Origin: Microbacterium sp. nov. GSS16
GTDB taxonomy: Bacteria > Actinomycetota > Actinomycetes > Actinomycetales > Microbacteriaceae
Direction of reading: 5' to 3'
Assembly (NCBI RefSeq): GCF_028198145.1
Contig: NZ_CP116338.1
Coordinates: forward strand, 186,001-250,000
Length of the DNA: 64,000 nt
Part shown: positions 52,474-61,726 of the stretch, piece after piece
Numbering within the stretch: the first letter of the stretch is position 1
How the letters are laid out: every line of letters begins with the position of its first letter
Translations under genes and position numbers: made by a program
Notes under the pieces: generated by a model
Database searches by the model: none
Told to the model about the DNA's origin: nothing
The model's input: only the letters and a program-made list of their open reading frames with translations

Positions 52474-52639
52474 CACAACGCATACCGGCGACCACGACCG
52501 GTTCCCCCGACTGGCACGGCACCCGACAGCAGTCCCCCTCGCGCTGCGGGTGCCGTCGCCTCAATCTCGCCGCGGTCGAAAGCGAAGACGTGAGCATCAT
52601 CTCGAGGAAGACAGCACAACGGCCCTGCAGGAGGACTTC

Positions 52640-53500
52640 ATGACCGCCATCGATCACCTGGTGCTCACCCGATTCAACCTGCCCACGCCTGGCCCCGAGA
52701 GCTTGGTGCGCGCTCAGGAAGGCTGGCTGCGCAATCGCGTGGCCCTGTTCGAGCGGCACACCGTGCCCACCATGCGCGCGCAGACGGAGAACTCGTACAC
52801 GTGGATGGTCTACCTCGACCCTCACTCGCCCGGGTGGCTGCTCGAGCGGCTTGCGCCCTTCGCCGATGAGGGGCTGTTCGTGCCGCTGTACCGCGAGCGG
52901 GTGGAGTGGACCGACGTCGTCGCCGATGCTCGCGAGGTGTTCGGCGACTCGCACGGCGAGCTGCTGCTGACGACCAACCTCGACAACGACGATGCCGTCG
53001 CCGTCGACTTCATCGCACGCCTGCAGCAAGCCGCTCGCCGGCATCCCGACCACGCGATCTATCTGCGCACCGGGCTGATCCTTCAGGGCGACGCGCTGTA
53101 CCTGCGCGACGACCCCGAGAACGCGTTCTGCAGCGTCAGCGAGAGCTGGGATGCGCCGGTCACGGCCTGGCGGGACTGGCACAACCTGCTGCACGAGCAT
53201 CTGCCGGTGGTCAGCTTGACCGGAACCCCGGCCTGGCTGCAGGTGATCCATGGGCAGAACGTCAGCAACCGCGTGCGCGGCGTGCGCACCGAGGCCGCGC
53301 AGCACCGCGCAGCGTTCCCGGGTCAGCTCGACGGCGTCACCGACACCCGACCCGGGCGTCTCTGGCTGGATCGCTCGGTGCTGCGTCCGCTGCGGGAGCT
53401 GCGCGACTCGAGCCGGGCGATCGGCAAGCGGGTGATCCTGCGGATCGGCGGGAAGAACTCGCTTGACCGGGTCAAGCAGGCGGTGCGCCGGTTCGGATGA
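52640..53500 (+). CDS. Putative rhamnosyltransferase-like glycosyltransferase
   Basis: A 286-residue protein resembling the 'putative rhamnosyl transferase' family (PF11316 type): DHLVLTRFNLPTPGPES, LRNRVALFERHTVPTMRAQT, YTWMVYLDPHSPGWL, LLTTNLDNDDAVAVDFIARLQ with the acidic DNDD cluster, and VIHGQNVSNRVRG. No membrane helix. ATG 52640 has AGGAGG 6 bases upstream, the clearest ribosome site of the region. A 166-base gap separates it from the deacetylase gene; I see nothing else in that gap. Confidence 0.85.
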   Translation: MTAIDHLVLTRFNLPTPGPESLVRAQEGWLRNRVALFERHTVPTMRAQTENSYTWMVYLDPHSPGWLLERLAPFADEGLFVPLYRERVEWTDVVADAREVFGDSHGELLLTTNLDNDDAVAVDFIARLQQAARRHPDHAIYLRTGLILQGDALYLRDDPENAFCSVSESWDAPVTAWRDWHNLLHEHLPVVSLTGTPAWLQVIHGQNVSNRVRGVRTEAAQHRAAFPGQLDGVTDTRPGRLWLDRSVLRPLRELRDSSRAIGKRVILRIGGKNSLDRVKQAVRRFG

Positions 53501-53561
53501 GAGGGCTGGCGGGCGGACGCCGCGGCCCGTCCGCTCGGCTGATCAGCGCGCTGCCCACTGA

Positions 53562-55007
53562 TCAGCGCACTGCCCCAGAGGCGCTCTGAGGCGCGTCTTC
53601 GCTCCCTACCAGACCGCTCCGCGGCCAGCGATCCCAACGCCGACGTGGCTGCGCTGATGTCGGGAACTGCTGCGCGTCGGCACTCGCAATGCTGCGCGTC
53701 GCGCCGCACAAGCCGATTGCGACGAAGAGCAACCCCGTTGCGATGGGGAAGGAGAATCCGTCGAAGAACGCGAGCAGCAGCGCCGCGGTCGCCACCGACA
53801 CTGCAAGAGCGCGACCGATCAGCCGCGTGTCTTCGAGCGCGCCACCGCGTCCGGCGCTCGCACCGCTCCAGATCGCGGCAAGCAACAGAGCGGCGAACGC
53901 AAGCGTGCCGAGCAAGCCAGTCTCAATGAGGATGCCCAGCCACTGATTGTCGAAGATGAGATACCGCGGCAGCAGCGTGCCCGCCCCCACTCCGATCAGC
54001 GGGGAGGCACTGAGGAACACAGGCGCCATCTCTAGGCCTACCTGGCGGGACAGGGTGCTCGTGTCCGCGCCCACCCCGGCGAACATTCCCACGATCGTGC
54101 CGTACAGCCCCGGTGTGGCCACCATCACCGCGCCGCCCAGCAACACGCCGCCTGCGACGACCACGACCCGAAAGCGCTTGGGCAGGGCGGGGATCATCAG
54201 CACGATCGCCACGACAAATCCGATCAGGGTCGACCGCGACACCGCCAGGAACGAGGCCGCCGCGAGCAGCCCGAGGAAGAGCCACCAGCGTAGCCGCTGC
54301 GATTCCTGCCGATGACTCACGCGCAGCATCGCCACCGCAAGGGCAAGCGGCACCGCGATTGAGAGCGCGGTGCCGTATTCGAGCGGATGCGTCGCGGTGG
54401 CCGATGACCTCAGGAACATTCCTCGCGTGTCCACCCCGCCCGCCGACTCCGAGAAGCCGGGCAGCGCGTCGAAGGGCTCGAGAAAGCTCTGACCAGTCAA
54501 GAACTGCGCGATACCGAGCGCGGCCAGCGAGGAGCAAGTGATCACGATGCGCTGCACCATCGCCAGCAGCTCGTTCATCGAGCGAATGCCGTCGATGGCC
54601 ACCAGCACCACGCCACTCCACGACAGCAACCTCAGCACAGACGAGATCGCAGGACTGACCTGATCAGCCGGCTGTCCGCGCAGCAGCGCGACCGCGAACC
54701 CGATCAAGACGATGACGAAGAACACCGCCAATGCGACGCGCACGGGCTGACGCACGGGGTCGAGATCGACGCTCGGGGACTGCACGCGGGTGAAGCCCCA
54801 CCATAAGAAGAGGACGATCCCCCACAGGAACTGCGGACGCCCATATGCGCCGAGAGCGCTGAGAGCGAGGTTCGACGGCAGCGCAACCAGCAGCACGAGG
54901 TACACCGTCAACATGGCTACCGCCGACACACCCCGTCGACTGCGCATGCCACGGTGGGTGCTGGCCGAGATCGGGATCGGGACCGCGGCCTGTGCCGCTC
55001 GACTCAC
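53562..55007 (-). CDS. O-antigen ligase/polymerase family membrane protein
   Basis: A 481-residue protein with about eleven helices, of the Wzy_C/WaaL superfamily. The external loop and neighbouring parts show SSATATHPLEYGTALSIAVPLAL, LAVSRSTLIGFVVAIVLM and SPLIGVGAGTLLPRYLIFDNQWLGILIETGLLG, the typical 'R-S-x-H' and 'DN-x-L' features. The GTG start overlaps the stop of the Wzz-like gene (GTGA). It could polymerise repeat units or attach polymer to the wall; the sequence does not decide. Confidence 0.88.
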   Translation of the reverse strand: MSRAAQAAVPIPISASTHRGMRSRRGVSAVAMLTVYLVLLVALPSNLALSALGAYGRPQFLWGIVLFLWWGFTRVQSPSVDLDPVRQPVRVALAVFFVIVLIGFAVALLRGQPADQVSPAISSVLRLLSWSGVVLVAIDGIRSMNELLAMVQRIVITCSSLAALGIAQFLTGQSFLEPFDALPGFSESAGGVDTRGMFLRSSATATHPLEYGTALSIAVPLALAVAMLRVSHRQESQRLRWWLFLGLLAAASFLAVSRSTLIGFVVAIVLMIPALPKRFRVVVVAGGVLLGGAVMVATPGLYGTIVGMFAGVGADTSTLSRQVGLEMAPVFLSASPLIGVGAGTLLPRYLIFDNQWLGILIETGLLGTLAFAALLLAAIWSGASAGRGGALEDTRLIGRALAVSVATAALLLAFFDGFSFPIATGLLFVAIGLCGATRSIASADAQQFPTSAQPRRRWDRWPRSGLVGSEDAPQSASGAVR

Positions 55008-55807
55008 GGCATCCTCGCCGCAGGCTCGGGAACACGGCGGGTCTTCGGGTCCTCGCGCGGACCCGAAGCATCCTCCTGGACGTCGGTTCCGACCGCGGCG
55101 TCGATGATGTCCTCGTCGTCAATCGCCCGATTCGCCTCCTGCGCTTGTCCGTCACCGTCATCGGGCAGTACGATCCCCGGCGGCACCCGGCGCTTGCGCC
55201 CGCGACGGCGCGAACGCGAACGCGCGAGACCGTCGATGAGGGCAACCAGAAGCAGAGTCAGCACTCCGACGCCCAGGCCGGCGCCGCCTGCCGCGACCAT
55301 CCGGTTCTTGGTACCAACCACTCCCTCGCTGTCCTGCGTAAGGGTGACCAGGGTGATGCGTTCGGCGTCCGGGATGCGCTCCGTGCTCTGAATGTCGCGG
55401 AGAGTCGTGTCGGTCAGTCTCACCAGCTCCTCCACCGCCTGACCAGCCGCTGCGTCGCTTTGAGAAACTGCGGTGATCAGCAGCACGGGGCCTGAGCTGA
55501 GTGGGTCACGGGTGACGGTGATCTCGACATCCGGATGCGCGTCGTTCACATCGGCGAGCACGTCCGGCGCCCCCATCTTGCGCGTCAGTACGTCGGCGGC
55601 TTGCGAGAGACCCCCCACGTACAGGAACGGATTCGCGTCTTCGGGGATTGTGGCGGGTCCGGGCAGCATGAGCTGTGTCGCCGTGCGGGTGAAGTCGACC
55701 TTGACGACTGTCCAGACACCATACGCGGCAGCCGCCGCGACGAGCACTCCTACGACGAGGACGTACCAGCGCCTGCGCAGCGCACCCATCATGTCGGCGA
55801 TGTTCAT
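55004..55807 (-). CDS. Wzz-like chain-length protein without kinase domain (A)
   Basis: A 267-residue protein with two membrane helices (about 17-36 and 175-195) and an extracellular domain between, as in Wzz copolymerases: MMGALRRRWYVLVVGVLVAAAAAYGVW, VDFTRTATQLMLPGPATIP. The last 70 residues are cytoplasmic, basic (RSRSRRRGRKRR) then acidic, without Walker motifs. It lies between the second Wzz-like protein and the ligase-like gene, with four-base overlaps on both sides. Confidence 0.82.
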   Translation of the reverse strand: MNIADMMGALRRRWYVLVVGVLVAAAAAYGVWTVVKVDFTRTATQLMLPGPATIPEDANPFLYVGGLSQAADVLTRKMGAPDVLADVNDAHPDVEITVTRDPLSSGPVLLITAVSQSDAAAGQAVEELVRLTDTTLRDIQSTERIPDAERITLVTLTQDSEGVVGTKNRMVAAGGAGLGVGVLTLLLVALIDGLARSRSRRRGRKRRVPPGIVLPDDGDGQAQEANRAIDDEDIIDAAVGTDVQEDASGPREDPKTRRVPEPAARMP

Positions 55808-56538
55808 ACGTTCGCTGCCCCTTCGGTTGCACGCACTGTGCGCACTACTGACCGTCTCGCGCGCAACTGATCGATGCCGGCTCTTCCCTGTCCGCGGTGA
55901 GGCACATCGGAGCCTCGGTCGTAGCGCCAGGTGAGGACGAGACCGCTCAGGATCGCCCCGGCAGCGCCGAGCGCGATCAAGGCGAGCAGTTGCATACCTG
56001 GGCTGGGTGCGACGTGCTCGATATCCATGGACAGCGGCTCGACCTCATACTGCACCCGAGCATCGACGTCGATGCCGATCGCCTTCTGCTGAGCGTCGGC
56101 GGCGGCGAATACGCGGTCGATTGTAAGCTCCTGCTGCTCTCGAACCCATTCGCGAGTGGTGCCGACTATGTCGATCGCGACCTCGGCGAGGCGATACGAC
56201 ACTGACCATTGCCCGCCCACATCCGGCACGCCCACGAACACCCCCTCGCGCACCCCGATGCCGTACGGCCGCGCATCGGCATCCGAGTAGCGCACGCGGG
56301 TGATGTTCTGATCGGCCTCGCTGGCAACCGTCGCGGCAAAGGTGATGATGCCGGGTTCGGCAGAGCCTCCCTCATCGAGGGCGGCTCCAGTGGGCAGGGT
56401 GAACGCGATCGTCGTCCGGGTGGTGTATACACCCGACGACGACAGCAGCTGCCAGCTGGCGGCGATCGTCGCCACCGCGATGAGCGCCACGATGATCCAT
56501 CGTCGCCGTAACATCCCCTGCATATCGCGCATGATCAC
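55804..56538 (-). CDS. Wzz-like chain-length protein without kinase domain (B)
   Basis: A 244-residue protein laid out like its neighbour: MQGMLRRRWIIVALIAVATIAASW helix, VYTTRTTIAFTLPTGAAL, a periplasmic stretch with YEVEPLSMDIEHVAPSPG, and a second helix at about 183-205. The cytoplasmic tail is short and Arg-rich. No ATPase motif. It heads the three-gene minus-strand unit. A 191-base divergent spacer separates it from the secreted protein gene at 56730. Confidence 0.8.
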   Translation of the reverse strand: MIMRDMQGMLRRRWIIVALIAVATIAASWQLLSSSGVYTTRTTIAFTLPTGAALDEGGSAEPGIITFAATVASEADQNITRVRYSDADARPYGIGVREGVFVGVPDVGGQWSVSYRLAEVAIDIVGTTREWVREQQELTIDRVFAAADAQQKAIGIDVDARVQYEVEPLSMDIEHVAPSPGMQLLALIALGAAGAILSGLVLTWRYDRGSDVPHRGQGRAGIDQLRARRSVVRTVRATEGAANV

Positions 56539-56712
56539 GCGATCCCCTTCCCCAACTCAGTCAGTCCCCACTGGCGCTTTGAGTTGAGAGCAGCTCGTCG
56601 CCGAGCTTCCCCTGTATGAGGATCGTACCAATGCCCGCGTCACCGCGACACCCCTGACCCTCGACGCCGATGCCTCCTCGTGATTCACTGGGGCGGGGAG
56701 AGTCCGTTCGAG

Positions 56713-56719
56713 CTGGGGA
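56713..56719 (+). promoter_or_regulatory. CTGGGGA box before the secreted protein gene
   Basis: CTGGGGA ends ten bases before ATG 56730, with a related CTGGGGC at 56688. The same word precedes several other genes of locus 2. Confidence 0.4.
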
Positions 56720-56729
56720 GCATCGGGCC

Positions 56730-58031
56730 ATGGGACGACGAGACGTCGGAAGAGTGATGGTGATGAGTGTCGCGATCGCGGTGGGGGCGGTAGCGGTGGC
56801 GTGCGTGCCGGTGCGCCATGAGAGTGAGCCGTCGGTGCCGACCGACAGCGCGGCGCCGCAGGGTGCGACGCGGGCGCTCGACTTGCCGCGTGTGCCGTGG
56901 GAGGGGGGATCGGCGTACTGGACGCAGTTCCCGGATGCTGTCGACTGGACCGCCCCATCGTTCTTTCCCATCGTGATCTGGTTCAACGGCGTCACTGACG
57001 ACAGCGAAGTGCGGTGGGACAAAGCGCACGGCATCAACACCTACGCGGGAATGTGGGAGGGCACCGACTTCGCACTGTTTCCACGAAACGACGTCTATTG
57101 GATCGGCGAGCGGCTGAACGACACCTTCAACGCGGACTCACCGCATTGGCCGGGCGTGTTCCTCGACGATGAGGTCGATGGGCGCTACTCCCCCGCCGAG
57201 GGTCTGGCGCTGCTGCGAGGACTGCAGCGCGAGCACGGTGGAGCCGACAAGTTCACCTGGGCGAACTTCACGCAACTCGTCATCGGCGAGGACCTCGACG
57301 TGCCGGTGCAGGAGCAATACGTGAGCACCCCGGATGTCATCTCGGTGGACATGTACTGGTACACGATCCCGTTCTGCGACTGGCAGCCGTACCGGGGAGA
57401 GACATACATCGACCCCGTGCCGCAGGAGAGCTGCCGCACCGCCTCCAGCTATGGCCGCGTTCTCGGTGGGCTGGCGGTGCGTGACGAAGCTGACGGCCAA
57501 CCGCGTCCACGCTGGGGTGTGGTCGAGAATCTCAACGGCTTCTCTGGCGCTGAGCACGTCCGTTACATCACCCCTGACGAACTCAAGGGCGCCGCGATGA
57601 ACTCGATCATCAACGAGGCACGGGGCCTGCTCTGGTTCAACCAGTCCTTCTCGGGAGACTGCGAGAGCTCGGGCGTCGTCCGCCAGGCGCAGATCGAGGG
57701 CGATTCCTTCTGCGGTGCGAAGCAGGTGGAGGCGATGGGAGAGGTCAACCGGCTAATCCAAGACCTCGCTCCCGTGATCAACACCCAGTCGTACGTCTGG
57801 GACTTCGGCGAGGGGCTCGACACGATGCTGAAGGTAGACGACGGGCACGCCTACGTGTTTGCCATGACCGACGGCGGCAATGGCCGGCGCAGTCTCACGC
57901 TGCCCGACGGCATCCGCGGCACACGAGCCGACGTCGTCGGCGAGGATCGTCGGCTCGAGGTGCGCGATGGCGTGCTCGCCGACGACTTCAGCGCAGAGTC
58001 CAGCTTCCACATATACCGAATACCACTCTGA
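56730..58031 (+). CDS. Secreted lipoprotein, possible glycoside hydrolase-like TIM barrel
   Basis: A 433-residue protein. A signal peptide ends at AVAVACVP (lipobox-like, Cys about 26), then a Ser/Pro-rich linker. The body looks like a (beta/alpha)8 hydrolase: FFPIVIWFNGV, GINTYAGMWEGTDF, GVFLDDEVDG (acidic DDE, a possible catalytic site), ISVDMYWYTIPFCDW, GVVENLNGF, ARGLLWFNQSF. The end is a small beta domain with TDGGNGRRSLTLPDG. I do not recognise the exact family. A role in cutting or remodelling the polymer made by the surrounding genes is inference. Confidence 0.7.
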   Translation: MGRRDVGRVMVMSVAIAVGAVAVACVPVRHESEPSVPTDSAAPQGATRALDLPRVPWEGGSAYWTQFPDAVDWTAPSFFPIVIWFNGVTDDSEVRWDKAHGINTYAGMWEGTDFALFPRNDVYWIGERLNDTFNADSPHWPGVFLDDEVDGRYSPAEGLALLRGLQREHGGADKFTWANFTQLVIGEDLDVPVQEQYVSTPDVISVDMYWYTIPFCDWQPYRGETYIDPVPQESCRTASSYGRVLGGLAVRDEADGQPRPRWGVVENLNGFSGAEHVRYITPDELKGAAMNSIINEARGLLWFNQSFSGDCESSGVVRQAQIEGDSFCGAKQVEAMGEVNRLIQDLAPVINTQSYVWDFGEGLDTMLKVDDGHAYVFAMTDGGNGRRSLTLPDGIRGTRADVVGEDRRLEVRDGVLADDFSAESSFHIYRIPL

Positions 58032-58123
58032 CCCGTTCTCGGACGTCGTGCTCGGGTCGGCCGGCCATCCTCTAAATTGAAGATCGCGACGGCGATCTCG
58101 CCTTCAAGAAAGGGTTTCGACCT

Positions 58124-59335
58124 ATGTGGCGAAAGCTCATCGGCAAGTCCCCACGACAGGTGGTGCAGCGTGCCGTGCAGCGCGTTGCCCAACGCCTCGA
58201 CCTCGACGAACTCGCCTTCCCCCTGCTCGACCGTGATCTCGCCGATTCGCAAGGTGGGACGGCTGCCGGTAGCGAGCTGCCCGGCCCCGCTTCGGCCCAG
58301 ACTGTACCAAGCGGCGCTGGGCGGCGCGTCGCGTGGCTGGCCTATCCTCCGCAGTCGGGCTCGGGCGGGCACACCACGATGTTTCGGATGATGGAAGCGT
58401 GCCGGGCGGCGGGGTTCGAGAACACGTTGCTGCTATACAACCGCTACGGCAATGACCTCGCCGAGAGCGCCGCGACCGTGCGCCGCGCCTGGCCGTGGCT
58501 GCAGTGCGAAATCGCCTTCGTGCCCGAGCGGATCGAGGGGTTCGACGCGGTGGTCGCCTCGGCCTGGTCGACCGCACATGTCGCGGTCACGCGTATGGCG
58601 CCGGGCACCCAGGGGCTCTACTTCGCGCAGGACTTCGAGCCGTTCTTCTACCCACGCGGCGGCGAATACGCGATGGCTGAGGACAGCTACCGCCTGGGTC
58701 TGCACATCGTCTCGCTCGGCGCCATGGTGCGCGACAGCATCCGCGAGCACACCGCCGTGGAATCGACGATGATCCCGTTCGGAGTGGATCGAGAGGTGTA
58801 TCACGCGCTGCCCGGCACGCGCCGCAGGTCGGGAGTGCTGTTCTATGCCAAGCGCGGGAACGACCGGCGCGGCTACCGACTCGCGATCCTCGCCCTGCGC
58901 GAATTTCACCGCCGGCACCCTGACGAGCCGATCCACGTCTACGGAGACATGGCGGGCGACCTCGACGTGCCGGTCATCGACCACGGGAGCCTTCGCCCAT
59001 CCGAGCTCAATGAGCTCTACAACAGCGTTGTGACCGGTCTCGCACTGTCGTTCACGAACATCTCGCTCGTCGCCGAAGAGATGCTCGCAGCGGGGGCGGT
59101 GCCGGTCGTCAACGACTCACCGCAAGCGCGGGCCGACCTGTCGAACCCCCATGCGCTCTGGGCGCCGGCCACCCCCGCGGGGCTTGCCGGCGCGTTGGGT
59201 GCGGCGGTGTCGCGGCTTGACCGCGACGATCACGCCCAGCGGGTCGCGCAGAGTGTGAAGACGGCCGCGTGGGACGAGACCGGGGCGCGATTCGCCGGCA
59301 TTCTCACCGCCGTGCTGGACTCACCACGCAGATGA
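58124..59335 (+). CDS. WsaF-like GT4 glycosyltransferase
   Basis: A 403-residue protein resembling the rhamnosyltransferase WsaF. After a 65-residue variable start come AWLAYPPQSGSGGHTTMFRMMEA, FDAVVASAWSTAHVA, YFAQDFEPFFYPRGGEYAMAEDSYRLGLH, the donor domain LFYAKRGNDRRGYRLAILALREFHRRHP, and SLVAEEMLAAGAVPVVND. ATG 58124 follows AGAAAGGG. It stands alone on the plus strand after the secreted protein, 92 bases apart. Confidence 0.88.
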   Translation: MWRKLIGKSPRQVVQRAVQRVAQRLDLDELAFPLLDRDLADSQGGTAAGSELPGPASAQTVPSGAGRRVAWLAYPPQSGSGGHTTMFRMMEACRAAGFENTLLLYNRYGNDLAESAATVRRAWPWLQCEIAFVPERIEGFDAVVASAWSTAHVAVTRMAPGTQGLYFAQDFEPFFYPRGGEYAMAEDSYRLGLHIVSLGAMVRDSIREHTAVESTMIPFGVDREVYHALPGTRRRSGVLFYAKRGNDRRGYRLAILALREFHRRHPDEPIHVYGDMAGDLDVPVIDHGSLRPSELNELYNSVVTGLALSFTNISLVAEEMLAAGAVPVVNDSPQARADLSNPHALWAPATPAGLAGALGAAVSRLDRDDHAQRVAQSVKTAAWDETGARFAGILTAVLDSPRR

Positions 59336-59357
59336 CCGTCGCTGTCGCTGACGTACG

Positions 59358-61726
59358 CTAGCCCGGCAGGCCGAGGTAGGCCTCCAACTCCGCCAGACCG
59401 ACGTTCTCGGTCGCGGACGAGGTCGAATCGACGGTGAACCGCACCGAGGTGATCGATCGCGCGGGGAAGGCGACGATGGTCGCCGAACCGTCATTGTTCA
59501 GAGCAGGCACCGCCACCGTCGAGCCGTCCGAGAAGCGCAGCTTGCCGCCCGTCACCCGATCGGCCGGGTTGGGACGGTCGTAGAGGTAGATGCGGTCAAC
59601 CTGCACCGCGGCCGACCACGACAGATCGAGCCAAGCACCGGCGCGCTCGCCGTTCGACGACCACTCCGCTGTGCCATTGGCCGGCCACCCGGAGATCACC
59701 GCGTCGATGGCTCGGGTGGCTCCCTGGCCGGTCGCCTGCGACGAGGCCATGATGTTCGCATTGCGGGCGACATTAGGGCCGGAGTACGGGTCGGGTCCTG
59801 CCGTCGGCGTCGGCTCGGGAGCAGGCGGGGGTGGTGGCGGCGGAGGCGCCGTCGGGTCACCATCGTAGGCCTCGAACTCCGCCAGTCCTGCATTCTCGGT
59901 GGCCGACGAGGTCGTGCGGACCGTGAAGCGCAGGGTCGTGGTGGCTCGCGCGGGGAACGTGACAATCGTCGCCGAACCGTCGTTGTTGAGCGCTGGGACG
60001 TCGACGCTCGAACCGTCCGAGAACAGCAGTGTGCCGCCTTGAATGTGATCGACCGGGTTCGGGCGGTCGAAGAGGCGCACACGGTCGACCTGTCGAGCGC
60101 TCGACCATGACAGTTCGGCCCACGCGCCGGCACGCTGTCCGTTCGACGACCACTCCGCCCCGGCGTTGGCAGGCCATCCGGCGATCACGGCATCGATCGC
60201 CGCGGTGATGGGCTGACCTGCCGCCTGCGTGGACGCGGAGATGCGCGCGTTGCGCGCGAGGTTGGGCCCGTTATAGGGGGCGGGCCCGGCTACCGGCTCG
60301 GTACCCGGCTGCGGGACTGCTGCGGGATCGCCGTGGTAGACCTCGAGCTCGGCGAGGCCCGCGTTCTCTGTCGCCGACGATGTCGAGTCGACGGTGAAAC
60401 GCAGGGAGGTGGTGTTCCGCGCGGGGAAGGTGATGAGCGTCGCCGAGCCATCGTTGTTCAGCGCGGGCACCGCGACCGTCGACCCGTCTGAGAAGCGCAG
60501 CGTTCCGCCTTGAATATGGTCTGCGGGGTTCGGTCGGTCGTACAGCCGGACCCGGTCGACCTGCTGCGGGACCGCCCAGGATAGAGCGATCCAGGCTCCG
60601 CTGCGCTGACCGTTCGATGACCATTCCGCACCCCCGTTCGCCGGCCACCCCGCGATCACGGCGTCGATGGCCGCGGTCGCCGCCTGACCGGGCGCCTGGG
60701 AAGACGCCGCCACGCTGGCGTTGCGCGCGGTGTTCGGGCCAGAGTACTGCGCAGGGCCGGGAACCGGGGTCGGCTCGGGCGTCGGCTCGGGATCGGGATC
60801 AGGGTCGGGCGCTGGGACGGGATCGCCGTTGTACGCTTCGAACTCGGCGAGCCCGACGTTCTGGGTGGTCGACGACGTCGAGGTGACGGTGAACCTCACC
60901 GAGGTGACGGTGCGCGCCGGGAACATCACAACTGTCGTGGAACCGTCATTGTTGAGCGCGGACACCGTCACGATCGAACCGTCGGAGAACCGCAGGGTTC
61001 CGCCCTGCACGTGGTCGGCCGGATTGGGGCGATCGTACAGGTGCACGCGATCGATCGGCTGCCCGGCCGGCCAGTGCAGCTCGATCCACGCGCCGGCGCG
61101 CTGGCCGTCGGACGACCACTCGGCGAGGCCGTTCGCGGGCCAGCCGCTGATGATCGAGTCGATTGCACGCGTCGCGCCCTGACCGGCCGCCTCAGACGAC
61201 GCAGCGATGGTGGCGTTGCGTGCAACGTTCGGTCCCGCGTACGGGGCCGGACCAGCTACGGGCGTGGGGCCGGAGTCTTCGACCGGCGACGGGTCGCCGT
61301 GGTACACCTCGAACTCGGCGAGGCCGACGTTCTGCGTGGTCGACGATACCGCCGTCGCTGTGAACCTCACGGAGGTGACGGTTCGCGGCGTGAAGGTGAC
61401 GACGGTCGAAGTGCCGTCGTTGTTCAATGCAGGTACCTCGACGGTCGAACCGTCGGAGAACCGCAGCGTTCCCCCCGTCACCTGGTCGGCGGAATTGGGA
61501 CGGTCATGCAGGTGCACCCGGTCGATCAGCTGGCCTGCCGACCAGTTGAGAGCGATCCACGCACCGGCGCGCTGTCCCAGCGACACCCACTCCGCCCCGC
61601 CACTGCCCGGGTAGCCGCCGACGACTCCGTCGATCGCGCGGACGGCCTCCTGACCAGTGGCGTGCGTCGACGCCTGCACTTTGGCGTTGCGCGCCAGATC
61701 GGGGCCGTTATATGGCGCCGGACCAA
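59358..61726 (-). repeat. Five tandem repeats of about 470 bases in the PIG-L gene
   Basis: The five units start at the GPxPYxGPN motif (near 61724, 61252, 60757, 60287 and 59791). They are more alike at DNA level over ASSxA, WPAN and FSDGS blocks than in the linkers, which suggests recent duplication or exchange. Confidence 0.85.

Noticed and set aside
59358..61726. Regular repeats considered as a CRISPR array or satellite
   Set aside because: Units are about 470 bases, in frame, and code sugar-binding-like domains.
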